A DNA stretch of 64,000 bases from Bisgaardia hudsonensis (GTDB taxonomy: Bacteria > Pseudomonadota > Gammaproteobacteria > Enterobacterales > Pasteurellaceae): contig NZ_SLXI01000002.1 of NCBI RefSeq assembly GCF_004345785.1, positions 413,312 to 477,311 on the forward strand. The letters run 5' to 3'. This document shows positions 43,524-53,228 of this stretch, one piece after another. The translations under genes were made by a program, and so were the position numbers. The stretch's first letter is position 1, and each line of letters begins with the position of its first letter. The notes beneath the pieces are model-generated. The model saw only the letters and a program-made list of their open reading frames with translations, ran no database searches and had not been told where the DNA came from.

Positions 43524-44315
43524 ATGAAAATTAATTCAATAAAACAACCATTAGTAATATTAAAGGATATCAATGTTAAGTTATCACAAAATATATTACA
43601 AGATATTAATTTAACACTTTACCCTAATTCAATTATCACTATTGTCGGGCCTAATGGTGGAGGAAAATCAACTTTACTAAAAGTATTATTAAAATTATTA
43701 ACACCGACATCTGGTGAAGTTATTCATAGTAAAAATCTAAGAATAGGCTATGTTCCTCAAAAAATCCATATTGATCATAGCTTGCCTATTAATGTCAGAA
43801 AATTTTTATCTTTAAAAAAAGGAATAAAAAAAACTGATATTGAGGAAGCATTAGCATTATTAGGGATCGCTCATTTAAGTGATAGCAATATGCAAAAGCT
43901 CTCTGGTGGAGAAATGCAGCGTGTATTATTAGCTCGTGCTATTCTCAATAAACCAAATTTATTAGTATTAGATGAGCCGACACAAGGTGTTGATATTATT
44001 GGACAAGCTGAGCTCTATCAATTAATCCATCAAACCCAACAAAAATTACAATGTGCCATTTTAATGGTTTCCCACGATTTAAATATTGTGATGGCTGATA
44101 CGCACGAAGTGCTTTGTATTAATCAGCATATTTGCTGCGCAGGAACTCCCGAAATAGTGTCTAATAATCCAAAATTTATCCAGTTATTTGGTAATCAATT
44201 TTCAAAAAATATTGCCGTTTATACTCATCATCACGACCATAAACATAATATTCATGGCGATGTATGTTGTCGCTCTGAACAACATTTTGATAATTGTACA
44301 CATAAGGAACAATAA
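43524..44315 (+). CDS. znuC: Zinc ABC transporter ATP-binding protein ZnuC
   Basis: This is the ATPase of the high-affinity zinc importer. From the ATG at 43524 it has 263 residues and its start aligns with other ZnuC proteins. A longer form from 43473 (280 residues) is possible; neither start has a strong ribosome site. Walker [10 protein letters not shown], signature LSGGEMQR and Walker [11 protein letters not shown] are intact. The C-terminus is histidine-rich (HHHDHKH), suggesting zinc sensing. Its stop overlaps the znuB start in TAATG. ZnuA is not encoded here. Confidence 0.92.
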   Translation: MKINSIKQPLVILKDINVKLSQNILQDINLTLYPNSIITIVGPNGGGKSTLLKVLLKLLTPTSGEVIHSKNLRIGYVPQKIHIDHSLPINVRKFLSLKKGIKKTDIEEALALLGIAHLSDSNMQKLSGGEMQRVLLARAILNKPNLLVLDEPTQGVDIIGQAELYQLIHQTQQKLQCAILMVSHDLNIVMADTHEVLCINQHICCAGTPEIVSNNPKFIQLFGNQFSKNIAVYTHHHDHKHNIHGDVCCRSEQHFDNCTHKEQ

Positions 44316-45100
44316 TGTTTGAAATTTTATTTCCCGCTTGGTTTTCTGGAATATTGCTTTCTCTTATTACTGCACCACTAGGTGCGTTTGTTGTATGGCG
44401 AAAAATGGCATATTTTGGTGATACACTTTCTCATTCTGCCTTATTAGGCGTTGCCTTAGGTTTATTTTTAGAAGTTAATCCATACTTAGCAATCATTATT
44501 TTAACTCTCGTTCTAGCTATTTTGATGGTTTGGCTAGAAAATAAAACCCAATTTTCTGTTGATACTTTACTTGGTATTATCGCACATAGTAGCCTTTCAT
44601 TAGGCATTATAACGGTTTCTTTACTTAAAAATGTCAGAGTGGATCTGATGGCGTATTTATTTGGTGATTTATTAGCGATGAATTATCAAGATATTATGCT
44701 TATTAGTATTGGTGTGGTCTTGATCTTAGCTATTCTCATTTATTTTTGGACGCCATTACTTTCAATAACAATCAGTCCTGAGCTAGCTCAAGTTGAAGGA
44801 ATTAATATTCATAAAATGCGTATATTATTAATGCTATTAACTGCATTAACCATTGCATTAAGTATGAAATTTGTCGGAGCCTTAATTATTACTTCACTGT
44901 TAATTATTCCTGCGGCTACCGCTAGACGTTTTTCAAAAACACCAGAAATGATGGTATTTTTCGCTGTCATTTTTAGTATGCTATCAGTATCGTTAGGATT
45001 ATTTTTATCTGGATTATACGATACACCATCTGGTCCTTCAGTTGTAATTAGTTCGACAATTTTCTTTGTTCTATCGCTATTAAAAAGAGAAAAGAATTAG
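44315..45100 (+). CDS. znuB: Zinc ABC transporter permease ZnuB
   Basis: This 261-residue inner-membrane permease has about eight membrane segments of the ABC-3 family. Typical phrases are LGAFVVWRKMAYFGDTLSHSALLGVALG near the start and VGALIITSLLIIPAATAR near residue 190. It is coupled to znuC by a one-base overlap. It ends at a shared terminator with modC. Confidence 0.94.
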   Translation: MFEILFPAWFSGILLSLITAPLGAFVVWRKMAYFGDTLSHSALLGVALGLFLEVNPYLAIIILTLVLAILMVWLENKTQFSVDTLLGIIAHSSLSLGIITVSLLKNVRVDLMAYLFGDLLAMNYQDIMLISIGVVLILAILIYFWTPLLSITISPELAQVEGINIHKMRILLMLLTALTIALSMKFVGALIITSLLIIPAATARRFSKTPEMMVFFAVIFSMLSVSLGLFLSGLYDTPSGPSVVISSTIFFVLSLLKREKN

Positions 45101-45112
45101 TACTACATCACG

Positions 45113-45146
45113 AAAAGCACGCTATAAATCAATTAAGCGTGCTTTT
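45113..45146. terminator. Bidirectional terminator, znuB / modC
   Basis: An 11-bp stem (AAAAGCACGCT and its complement) with T/A runs lies between convergent znuB and modC. Confidence 0.85.
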
Positions 45147-45154
45147 TATTAAGC

Positions 45155-46213
45155 TTATTTCACCACTGAAATAGCTTTAATTTGTAAATAAACATTTTGA
45201 CCAATGGCTAATTTTAATTCATCGCAAGACCATTGGCTAATACTTGCCCAAATAACATAACCTTCTACCTCAACTTTAAGCTCTATTTTTGTTTCTAAGG
45301 AAAAAAGTGCGGTAATTTTTCCGTACAATATATTACGAATGCTAGTTTTCTCTGGAATAAGTAAACTAATAGATACATCAGAACTATAAATACATATTCT
45401 CATATTATCCACTAAATTCTCAGAAAGACGACTTACCCATAAAGATTGAGAGCCTATTGCTAATGCTGTCATTTTATAAATAGGATGATGTAATTGAACA
45501 GGTAAGTTCATAACTGCACTCTGCTCATTTTCAGCTTTCCATACAGAAAAAACCTCAGATTGCCAAATATGCTCTAATTTATCGTAGGCTTTAACTTTAC
45601 CATCTTCAAGTAAAATAACATTTTCAGCTAAACGTAATAATTCATCTAAACTATGAGTTACATATAAAATAGGAATATTAATTTCTTGAGATAATCGATC
45701 TAAATAATCTAATAATTCTCGTTTTCTTGGAATATCTAAAGAAGATAATGGCTCATCCATTAAAAGAATTTCGGGATCAGTTAATAATGCTCGTCCAATC
45801 GCAACTCGTTGTTTCTCTCCACCTGATAATGTGGTAGGATAACGACTTAATAAATGTGTTATGCCTAATAACTCAACAATATAATCAAATTCATTTTTAG
45901 CTACATTTCTCATACCATAAGTAAGATTACCTTTTACACTATAATGCGGAAATAAACGTGCATCTTGAAAAACATAGCCAATATGTCGATGATTTGCTGA
46001 AATATTGATTTTTTTTGAACAATCAACTAATACTCGATTATTTAAACGAATATGGCCTTCATCAGGATCAGATAATCCACTAACTAAATTAATCAGTGAA
46101 GATTTCCCTGAACCTGATAAGCCAAATATTGCCGTAACACCTTGAGCGGGGATTTGTAAATCAGCTATTAAATCAAAATGCCCTAATTTCTTTTTTATTT
46201 TAATTTCTAACAT
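45155..46213 (-). CDS. modC: Molybdate ABC transporter ATP-binding protein ModC
   Basis: This is the ATPase of the molybdate importer, 352 residues. The ATPase domain occupies about 1-230 with Walker [10 protein letters not shown], signature LSGGEKQR and Walker [15 protein letters not shown]-terminal molybdopterin-binding-like (MOP) domain (about 285-350) senses oxyanion. The start overlaps the modB end by 14 bases. An uptake core lies in the MOP region. Confidence 0.95.
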   Translation of the reverse strand: MLEIKIKKKLGHFDLIADLQIPAQGVTAIFGLSGSGKSSLINLVSGLSDPDEGHIRLNNRVLVDCSKKINISANHRHIGYVFQDARLFPHYSVKGNLTYGMRNVAKNEFDYIVELLGITHLLSRYPTTLSGGEKQRVAIGRALLTDPEILLMDEPLSSLDIPRKRELLDYLDRLSQEINIPILYVTHSLDELLRLAENVILLEDGKVKAYDKLEHIWQSEVFSVWKAENEQSAVMNLPVQLHHPIYKMTALAIGSQSLWVSRLSENLVDNMRICIYSSDVSISLLIPEKTSIRNILYGKITALFSLETKIELKVEVEGYVIWASISQWSCDELKLAIGQNVYLQIKAISVVK

Positions 46214-46928
46214 CTATTTGCCCTAATCTTTTTTGTGTTCGTTTAGCCAGCCATTCTGAAATTAATAAAGAAATCAATGAAATAGCAATAGCAATTAAAC
46301 AAAGTCGCCCAGCTTGGCTTTCAGCATTAGGCGTTTCAATTAAAGAGTACATAGCAAGAGGGATAGTTTGTGTAACTTTAGGAATATTAGATACAAAAGT
46401 AATAGTCGCCCCAAATTCCCCCAAAGAACGAGCAAATCCAAGAACAAGTCCAGCTAAAATACCAGAAAATGAAAGGGGTAAAGTAATAGTAAAAAAGACT
46501 TTCAAGCTAGAAGCACCCAATGTTCTTGCGGATTGTTCCAATTTAAAATCAACATTCTCTAATGCCAAGCGGATAGAACGTACTACTAGCGGAAAAGCCA
46601 CAATAATAGAGGCTAATGCCGCACCATACCAGTTAAAACCAAAACTAAATCCAAACCACTGTAATAAATATTGTCCAATCAATCCATTACGCCCCATTGA
46701 TATTAATAATAAATAACCAATGACTACAGGCGGAAGAACTAAAGGCAAATGAATAATGCCATTTAACACCGATTTCCCATAAAAATTTTTACGCGCTAAA
46801 ATCCAAGCAACAAAAATAGCAAAAGGCAAGCTCAATACCATTGAAACTAATGCAACTTTAATACTTAAAGTAATTGCATTTATTTCGGTGTTAGAAAGAT
46901 GAAAATATTGAATGAAGTCATAAAACAT
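46200..46928 (-). CDS. modB: Molybdate ABC transporter permease ModB
   Basis: This inner-membrane permease is 242 residues from the ATG at 46928. The frame is open ten codons further (46958), but that start lies in a hairpin, and GGAA is well placed before 46928. About five membrane segments are present, with the EAA loop [25 protein letters not shown], split near residue 145. It lies between modA and modC in the minus-strand modABC operon. Confidence 0.93.
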   Translation of the reverse strand: MFYDFIQYFHLSNTEINAITLSIKVALVSMVLSLPFAIFVAWILARKNFYGKSVLNGIIHLPLVLPPVVIGYLLLISMGRNGLIGQYLLQWFGFSFGFNWYGAALASIIVAFPLVVRSIRLALENVDFKLEQSARTLGASSLKVFFTITLPLSFSGILAGLVLGFARSLGEFGATITFVSNIPKVTQTIPLAMYSLIETPNAESQAGRLCLIAIAISLISLLISEWLAKRTQKRLGQIDVRN

Positions 46929-46946
46929 AAGTGTTTCCAAATAAAA

Positions 46947-46973
46947 AAATAAAGGCAAAATTTGCCTTTATTT
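46947..46973 (-). terminator. Hairpin between modA and modB
   Basis: AAATAAAGGC pairs with GCCTTTATTT over a short A/T loop, 17 bases after the modA stop. It may reduce read-through or stabilise the modA message, a common way to make more binding protein than permease. Confidence 0.5.
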
Positions 46974-46989
46974 ACATAATAATGATCGA

Positions 46990-47751
46990 TTATGGAACAG
47001 AAAAGCCAAATTTCTCAAAGATTTTCTTACTTTCTGGTGATGTCAAATAAGATAAAAATACTTTACTTTCTTCTGTATCTTGCCCTTTAATCAATGTTAC
47101 AGGATAAACAATAGGCGAATGGGAATCTTCAGGAAATATCGCAACTACCTTCACCTTTTTACTTGCTTGTGCATCCGTAGCATAAACCACACCTAAAGGG
47201 CTTTCTCCTTGCTCCACTAATGCCAATGCACCTCTAACATTATTTGCTCGAGCGAGTTTAGCCTCCAAATTATCCCATTGTTTCAAAAAAATAAAAGCAG
47301 ATTTTGCATATTTTCCAGCGGGAACATGATCTGGATCCCCTACTGCAAGATAACTATTATCTAACGTTGATTGCCATTTACTACTCGCTAAATCGACGGA
47401 CATAATATTGCTTTCCTTAGGTGCAATCATCACTAACCGATTACCAACCAGATTCACTCTACTTTCTTTAACGATAGCCTCTTTTTTTTCTAAAAAATCA
47501 GTCCATTTTTGATTAGCAGAAATAAAAATATTTGCAGGGGCACCCTGACTAATTTGTCTTGCTAATGTGGAAGAGGAAGCAAAAGATAAATCAATTTCTG
47601 CTTTAGGATTAATCTGCAAATACTGTGTTTTCACTTCTTCTAAGGCATTAGTCATTGAAGCAGCAGCAAAAACAGTTATTTTAGCTTGTGTAGATAATGC
47701 TGTCATAATAGAAAGTGCGGTAATAAAAATATGTTTTTTCATTTTAAGCAT
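46990..47751 (-). CDS. modA: Molybdate-binding periplasmic protein ModA
   Basis: This is the substrate-binding protein of the molybdate importer, 253 residues with a signal peptide (about 1-23, ending STQA). Oxyanion-binding landmarks are VFAAASMTNALEEV and LSFASSSTLARQISQGAPANIF. GVVYATDA is near the C-terminal half. AGGAG stands 6 bases before the ATG at 47751; a second ATG three codons on is less well placed. It is the first gene of modABC and divergent from modE. Confidence 0.94.
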   Translation of the reverse strand: MLKMKKHIFITALSIMTALSTQAKITVFAAASMTNALEEVKTQYLQINPKAEIDLSFASSSTLARQISQGAPANIFISANQKWTDFLEKKEAIVKESRVNLVGNRLVMIAPKESNIMSVDLASSKWQSTLDNSYLAVGDPDHVPAGKYAKSAFIFLKQWDNLEAKLARANNVRGALALVEQGESPLGVVYATDAQASKKVKVVAIFPEDSHSPIVYPVTLIKGQDTEESKVFLSYLTSPESKKIFEKFGFSVP

Positions 47752-47772
47752 ATATTTCTCCTAATAAAAAAT

Positions 47773-47801
47773 ATCGGTTATATAAAGAATTATATAATGA
47801 T
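47773..47801. promoter_or_regulatory. Candidate ModE operator
   Basis: A near-palindrome with arms ATCGGTTATATA and TATATAATGAT around six bases lies in the modE-modA intergenic region, 22 bases upstream of the modA ATG. ModE boxes have TATATA-type inverted arms, so repression of modABC by molybdate-ModE is likely. Assigned by position and shape only. Confidence 0.5.
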
Positions 47802-47893
47802 AAAATTATATATTAAACTATATGTGAAAAGCTATATAAAATTATAAATTTTCAGTAAAATACTAAACCCAACCTCAAAATTAAAATACCGCA

Positions 47894-48667
47894 ATGGACG
47901 CTGAAATACTATTAACAATTAATTTACAAAAACAACTTTTTGCCGATCCTAAAAGGATACGCTTACTCAAGGAAATTAAGCAATCAGGCTCTATCAGCCA
48001 AGCGGCTAGAAATGCAAAGGTCAGTTATAAGAGTGCTTGGGATCATCTGGAAGCAATGAATAATATAAGCCCTAAACCATTATTAGAACGTAATACTGGT
48101 GGAGTCAAAGGCGGGGGGAGCTATCTTACATCTTATGCAGAACGCCTACTTCAACTTTATGATTTATTAGCACAAACCCAACAAAAAGCATTCTCTATTC
48201 TACAAGATGAAACTATTCCATTAGATAGTTTACTTTCTGCTACAGCTCACTTTTCTTTACAAACCAGTGCTAGAAATCAATTTTTTGGAAAAGTGATAGC
48301 AATACAGCCAAAAGATATTTATTGTGATATAGAAATATCCATTGAACATTTTCCCAAACCAATTATCGCCCAAATAACACAGCAAAGTGCGGTCAAATTA
48401 AAATTAGTTTTAGGAAAAGAAGTAATGCTATTGATTAAAGCACCTTGGATACAGTTGACACATTCATCAAAACATAATGAAACAAACGAATTTGAAGGGA
48501 TAATTAAACAAATTATCCCTAAAGAAAGCAATCAAGAAATTATCGTTGAAGTAAACAATAAAATTCTATGTTATGCAACTGTTGATAGCAAAGAAAAATT
48601 TTACATCAACGAAAAGATATACTTTAGTATTGCAACTGAAAAAATTATTTTAGCAACACTATTTTAA
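47894..48667 (+). CDS. modE: Molybdate-dependent transcriptional regulator ModE
   Basis: The 257-residue protein has an N-terminal winged helix (about 1-100: IKQSGSISQAARNAKVSYKSAWDHLEAMN, split over helix pairs). Two C-terminal MOP domains at about 125-190 and 195-257 bind molybdate. It is divergent from modABC, which it should repress when molybdate is plentiful. One uptake core is in the MOP part. Confidence 0.93.
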   Translation: MDAEILLTINLQKQLFADPKRIRLLKEIKQSGSISQAARNAKVSYKSAWDHLEAMNNISPKPLLERNTGGVKGGGSYLTSYAERLLQLYDLLAQTQQKAFSILQDETIPLDSLLSATAHFSLQTSARNQFFGKVIAIQPKDIYCDIEISIEHFPKPIIAQITQQSAVKLKLVLGKEVMLLIKAPWIQLTHSSKHNETNEFEGIIKQIIPKESNQEIIVEVNNKILCYATVDSKEKFYINEKIYFSIATEKIILATLF

Positions 48668-48716
48668 AACAAATAGTTAAATAAAATAACTAAAATGAAA
48701 TGATACAAATTTACTT

Positions 48717-49022
48717 TTAATCATTAATTTTCTTATCACAGAAAAATGTATATAGTAACTTTATTACTTCTTCAACTCTTTCATCTTTAATATAATAAAG
48801 TCGTTCTCTGTGTTTTATATCACAGTCAACAAACCCAGCAACTTTTAAGATACTTAGTTGATTAGAAACAACAGCTTGTTGTAATTCAACCAGTTGTGTT
48901 AATTCTGTCACATTCCTTTTTTGCCCCATTAAACAACACAAAATGGCTAAACGATTTGGATTAGATAACGGCTTTAAAAAATTAACTGCCGCATCACTAT
49001 TTGATTTAATACCTTCAATCAT
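48717..49022 (-). CDS. ArsR-family regulator, YgaV/SqrR-like
   Basis: The 101-residue winged-helix repressor has LKPLSNPNRLAILCCLM then TELTQLVELQQAVVSNQLSILKVAGFV, the ArsR DNA-binding core. Cysteines at 29-30, 67 and 95 could form a persulfide or thiol switch. It is downstream of a rhodanese/DUF2892 pair, the same grouping as ygaV-ygaP in E. coli, where YgaV responds to sulfide. That sensing role is inferred from context. Confidence 0.8.
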   Translation of the reverse strand: MIEGIKSNSDAAVNFLKPLSNPNRLAILCCLMGQKRNVTELTQLVELQQAVVSNQLSILKVAGFVDCDIKHRERLYYIKDERVEEVIKLLYTFFCDKKIND

Positions 49023-49109
49023 AAAGATTCCTGCCCTAAAAAATACTCAAACTACAAAAACAATATATAAAAAACATCTATTAATAAATATAATTTTAAT
49101 AGTAATTCT

Positions 49110-49640
49110 CTATGATACCTTATTCCAAGGCATTTTTGCAAGTAAAATAGCCATACCACAGAAACCACTAATTCCAGCAAACATTAATCCAGATCCAACA
49201 AAAGCCGATAAAAGATAAAATTTAGGGGAAACTAACCAACCTAATAACACTCCAATTAATACCAAAGATCCTGCTACTATTTGTACTTGACGCATCAACT
49301 CTAAAGGCTGAGAACGATTAATTTCCGTTAAATTTCCAGCCTCTTTCCAGCCAATAATTCCTTTCTCTAAAATAAATATTTTACAATCCATATTTTCGGT
49401 TATTTGTTTTAATAAAGCTGCGTTATTGACTGTTCTTGCACCAGAACGGCAACAAAAAATGAGTTCCTTAATACCTTTTACTGCATTAGAAATACCTTGT
49501 TTTTGTAATTGGGACATAGGCTCATTAAGAGAATCTGCGATATGCTCTCTTTTAAATTCATCGGCTTCTCTAATATCGACTAATACTGCTCCATTTCTTA
49601 ATTTCTCTTGAACATCAGCAACTGAAATTAAATCGATCAT
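49110..49640 (-). CDS. ygaP: Membrane-anchored rhodanese (YgaP-like)
   Basis: The 176-residue protein has a rhodanese domain at about 1-105 with the active-site loop CRSGAR (catalytic Cys near 64). Two membrane helices of the DUF2892 type follow at about 118-172. This is the YgaP layout, an inner-membrane sulfurtransferase. The active loop faces the cytoplasm in that family. It sits between a free-standing DUF2892 gene and the ArsR gene, all on the minus strand. Confidence 0.87.
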   Translation of the reverse strand: MIDLISVADVQEKLRNGAVLVDIREADEFKREHIADSLNEPMSQLQKQGISNAVKGIKELIFCCRSGARTVNNAALLKQITENMDCKIFILEKGIIGWKEAGNLTEINRSQPLELMRQVQIVAGSLVLIGVLLGWLVSPKFYLLSAFVGSGLMFAGISGFCGMAILLAKMPWNKVS

Positions 49641-49675
49641 AAATTTTTCCTCTATTAACTAAATCATAGAATATT

Positions 49676-49891
49676 TTACTTTTTGAATGGACAACCACAA
49701 TTACGCTCACGATTGCAAGTATTAACACCTAGTAATGAATATAATCCACATCGAGAGAATATCCCCGTTATAAGAGGGAGAATACCAATCCATCCCCATA
49801 CATCAATAACCTGAGTTAACGTTAATATAATTAGAACAACACCTAAAATGATTCTAAAAATACGATCAAGACCACCTACATTTTTATTCAT
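49676..49891 (-). CDS. Small DUF2892 membrane protein
   Basis: The 71-residue protein has two membrane helices (about 11-29 and 33-52) and a cysteine-rich tail (CGLYSLLGVNTCNRERNCGCPF). It is a DUF2892 protein, commonly found beside rhodanese genes in sulfur-handling clusters. AGGAG precedes the ATG. The tail's four cysteines could bind metal or persulfide, but no function is established. Confidence 0.82.
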   Translation of the reverse strand: MNKNVGGLDRIFRIILGVVLIILTLTQVIDVWGWIGILPLITGIFSRCGLYSLLGVNTCNRERNCGCPFKK

Positions 49892-50024
49892 AATAATTTC
49901 TCCTAGATAAAAAAATGCATCAAAACATTTAAAAATAAATATATATTAATTTCAAAATATTTCAATGCAACTTTAAGTTTCTTAAAATTTTTATCAAAGG
50001 ATAAAATGGCTGAAACTAATTATC

Positions 50025-52211
50025 TTATGCTATTTTCTCTAATTTTGCCAAATGAGCAATTAACCACTTGATACCTTGTCCTTGAAAAGCAATTTGTAAT
50101 CTGGTGTTATTATCACTTCCTTCAACATTAATGATTGTACCTTGCCCAAATTTATGATGGGTAACTTTTTGCCCAATTTTCCAACCACTCTCAGAAAAAC
50201 TATTATTTTTTAACAAAGATCCAACTGCACTTTTATTATAAGCTCTTGTTACCGTTCCCCGTAAACGAATTTCTTGAATACAATCTTCTGGTAATTCAGC
50301 AATAAATCGAGAAGGTAAATGTTTTTCCTCCTTGCCATACAATCGGCGTGATTCAGCATAACAAAGCGTTAATTTATGCTTAGCCCTTGTAATTCCTACA
50401 TAAGCTAAACGACGTTCTTCTTCAAGCCTTCCCGGTTCTTCAAAAGAACGACCACTTGGGAAAATACCTTCTTCTACCCCAACAATAAATACTCTTGGAA
50501 ATTCAAGACCTTTTGCTGAGTGTAACGTCATCATCTGTACAGAAGATTGATGAGCTGAAGCTTGTGCCTCGCCCGACTCAAGAGAAGCGTGAGTTAAAAA
50601 GGCTGTAAGATCAGTCATATCCTCCGCATCATCTGGTTTAATAAATTCTTTTGCAGCATTCACTAATTCTTCTAGATTTTCAATACGCACTTCACCTTTA
50701 TCACCTTTTTCTTGCTTATACATATCATATAAACCAGAATGTTTTATCGTAAAATCAGCTTGAGCAAATAAAGGCATCTCTTCTGTTTCTTGGCGTAATG
50801 AATTAATTAGCTCAACAAAACGTAGCAAAGATGTTGAGGCTCGATTTGGTAGCATATTTTCATTATGTGCTACTTGCACAGCTTGCCATAAAGTAATTTC
50901 TCTTTCTCGGGTTAAGTTTCTCAAAATATCAAGTGTACGATCACCAATTCCTCTTGGTGGTGTATTCACAACACGCTCAAATGCAGCATCATCTTGAGAA
51001 TTTGCTACTAAACGCAAATAAGCCAGTGCATCTTTAATTTCCTGACGTTCAAAGAAACGCATTCCACCATAGATACGATAAGGAATTTTAGAACGAATCA
51101 ACGCTTCTTCAATAACTCGAGATTGACTATTACTACGATATAAAATAGCACAATCATCTAGTCGCCCCCCATCATCTAGCCAAGTATTTATCTGACTCGC
51201 CACAAACTGTGCTTCATCAATTTCATTAAATGCAGCATAAATACCAACAGGATCACCTTTATCTCCAGCCGTCCAAAGATCTTTCCCCAAACGATCGGTG
51301 TTATTAGCAATTAATTCATTAGCACTTTGTAAAATATTGGCACTAGAACGATAATTTTGTTCCAATCGAATCGTTTTTGCTTGATGAAAATCCTCTAAAA
51401 AACGTTGAATATTTCCTACTTGTGCACCACGCCAGCCATAAATAGATTGATCATCATCACCAACGATCATCACATTTCCAGTATCCCCTGCCAATAACTT
51501 AATCCAAGCATATTGAATTTTATTGGTATCTTGAAACTCATCAACAAGGATATGCTGAAAACGTTGTTGATAGCGTTGCAAAATTAACGGTTTTTTTAAC
51601 CATAATTCGTAAGCTCTAAGTAATAGCTCCGAGAAATCAACTAATCCTGAGCGATCACAAGCATCTTGATAAATTTGATAAATTTTTATCCATTCTTTCT
51701 CTTGACGATCATTATGATCATCAATTTGATGTGCTCTTAACCCTTCTTCTTTTTTATTATTGATATACCAGCAGGCTTGTTTAAAAGGATAAATTTTTTC
51801 ATCATAATTATGTAATTTCATTAATCGCTTTACTAAGCGTAGCTGATCTTCTGAATCAATAATTTGGAAATCTTGTGGTAGGTTTGCATCATTATAATGG
51901 GAACGTAACAGACGATGAGCAATACTATGAAAAGTCCCAACCCACATACCAAATAAATGATGCTCAGAATATTGTGAAAGGGTTGATTCTATACGATGAC
52001 GCATTTCTTTTGCGGCTTTATTGGTAAAGGTAACTGCTATAATATTTCCTTCTGAAATATTCTCAACAGAAATCAACCAAGCAATTCTGTGGGTTAATAC
52101 CCTCGTTTTACCACTCCCCGCCCCTGCTAAAACTAAATAATTGCCTAATGGTGCCGCCACGGCTTCCCTTTGTTTATCATTTAAGCCATCAAGTAATTCT
52201 GAAATATCCAT
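50025..52211 (-). CDS. uvrD: DNA helicase II UvrD
   Basis: UvrD is a 3'-5' SF1A helicase for nucleotide excision and mismatch repair. The 728-residue protein (E. coli 720) shows Walker A GAGSGKTRVL near residue 30, VDEFQDTNKIQY, GDDDQSIYGWRGA and LTLCYAESRRLYG. The C-terminal Tudor-like domain is present (GQKVTHHKFGQGTIINVEG). No ribosome-site or length oddity is seen. A LexA box was not evident upstream. Confidence 0.97.
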   Translation of the reverse strand: MDISELLDGLNDKQREAVAAPLGNYLVLAGAGSGKTRVLTHRIAWLISVENISEGNIIAVTFTNKAAKEMRHRIESTLSQYSEHHLFGMWVGTFHSIAHRLLRSHYNDANLPQDFQIIDSEDQLRLVKRLMKLHNYDEKIYPFKQACWYINNKKEEGLRAHQIDDHNDRQEKEWIKIYQIYQDACDRSGLVDFSELLLRAYELWLKKPLILQRYQQRFQHILVDEFQDTNKIQYAWIKLLAGDTGNVMIVGDDDQSIYGWRGAQVGNIQRFLEDFHQAKTIRLEQNYRSSANILQSANELIANNTDRLGKDLWTAGDKGDPVGIYAAFNEIDEAQFVASQINTWLDDGGRLDDCAILYRSNSQSRVIEEALIRSKIPYRIYGGMRFFERQEIKDALAYLRLVANSQDDAAFERVVNTPPRGIGDRTLDILRNLTREREITLWQAVQVAHNENMLPNRASTSLLRFVELINSLRQETEEMPLFAQADFTIKHSGLYDMYKQEKGDKGEVRIENLEELVNAAKEFIKPDDAEDMTDLTAFLTHASLESGEAQASAHQSSVQMMTLHSAKGLEFPRVFIVGVEEGIFPSGRSFEEPGRLEEERRLAYVGITRAKHKLTLCYAESRRLYGKEEKHLPSRFIAELPEDCIQEIRLRGTVTRAYNKSAVGSLLKNNSFSESGWKIGQKVTHHKFGQGTIINVEGSDNNTRLQIAFQGQGIKWLIAHLAKLEKIA

Positions 52212-52285
52212 TACATCGCCTTTTTACTGTTTTTTTATACAGTTGAATTATATTGAGTTTTACTAAAAAGGGCAAGAAAAAAGGA

Positions 52286-52316
52286 AATCCACTAATCGAA
52301 AGATAATTAGTGGACT
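52286..52316 (-). terminator. Terminator after the zinc-ribbon protein gene
   Basis: TCCACTAAT pairs with ATTAGTGGA over a 9-base loop. Read on the minus strand, a T-rich tract follows, upstream of uvrD. Confidence 0.6.
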
Positions 52317-52350
52317 TAGACTTATTCATAATTTACTTATATTATATAAA

Positions 52351-53121
52351 TCATGCCTTTTCTCTAAAAAAAATAGAATATAAATTCTCACTTTTTATTT
52401 GAGGATATTCTTTATAGAATTCTATATGTCCAAAAATTGCTATTTGATAAATGGCATTTTCATCAATATCATCCTTTATAGTATTTCTATATATATTAGT
52501 TTTATCAATCCATTGATCCTCTTTTTTTCTATATGTTCTAATTATTAATTTATAAATCGGTTTTTCTGACACGGTTGAATTTCTTCTAATTATTTCTTCT
52601 ACTTTAAGCTTAACTTCACCATAAAAAATATAAACATTTCCTTCATCTTCTCGATCTAACCAGCCATTTAAACTTTTCCTAGGAATACAATTGTGCATTA
52701 TTTTAGTGCTAGTATTTGTTCTAAGAATAAAAGGATTTTTCTCATTATTATTTTGATTATTTAAACTTAAAGTATCTTGTGATCTGTATAATCTATTCAA
52801 TGCCGACTCTAAACGCTCTCTGATTTTTTCATTATTCATATTTCCCACAAAATCTTTTAATTTTTTATTGGATGCATAATTATGAATATAAGAACAACCT
52901 TCAGCATGTTCCGAAGTCGGTAGTTTTGATAAAAAAGCTTTTCTCAAAGAAGTTTTATGTGTAAAACTTAACTCCGCAGTCTTACATTCAGGACATCTAA
53001 TATATCCTTTATATAGTAAAATATTACCATTTTTATTTTTATATTCATTTTGTATAATTTGTACATTATGTACAGATTGATCTTTTAAATAATAAAAAGT
53101 TTCAAAACTTTTTCTCGTCAT
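52351..53121 (-). CDS. Unidentified protein with N-terminal zinc-ribbon-like motif
   Basis: I do not recognise this 256-residue protein. Residues 43-80 contain CPEC, then H72, C76 and H80 (EHAEGCSYIH), a plausible zinc site reminiscent of the N-terminal part of CoiA-like and related nuclease-associated proteins. The rest is a mixed alpha/beta region with no motif I can name. The segment around LNGWLDREDEGNVYIFYGEV looks like the start of a small beta domain. AAGGAAT precedes the ATG. It is a single gene with its own terminator between uvrD and the thiamin operon and contains no uptake core, which fits a mobile accessory gene. Confidence 0.7.
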   Translation of the reverse strand: MTRKSFETFYYLKDQSVHNVQIIQNEYKNKNGNILLYKGYIRCPECKTAELSFTHKTSLRKAFLSKLPTSEHAEGCSYIHNYASNKKLKDFVGNMNNEKIRERLESALNRLYRSQDTLSLNNQNNNEKNPFILRTNTSTKIMHNCIPRKSLNGWLDREDEGNVYIFYGEVKLKVEEIIRRNSTVSEKPIYKLIIRTYRKKEDQWIDKTNIYRNTIKDDIDENAIYQIAIFGHIEFYKEYPQIKSENLYSIFFREKA

Positions 53122-53228
53122 AATTTATTCCTTACAATATTGATTAAAAACTACAATAACTATTTAAGAGTACTATACTTCAATAATATACCTAGTTATA
53201 AATATATTGTAACTATAAGATTTAATAT

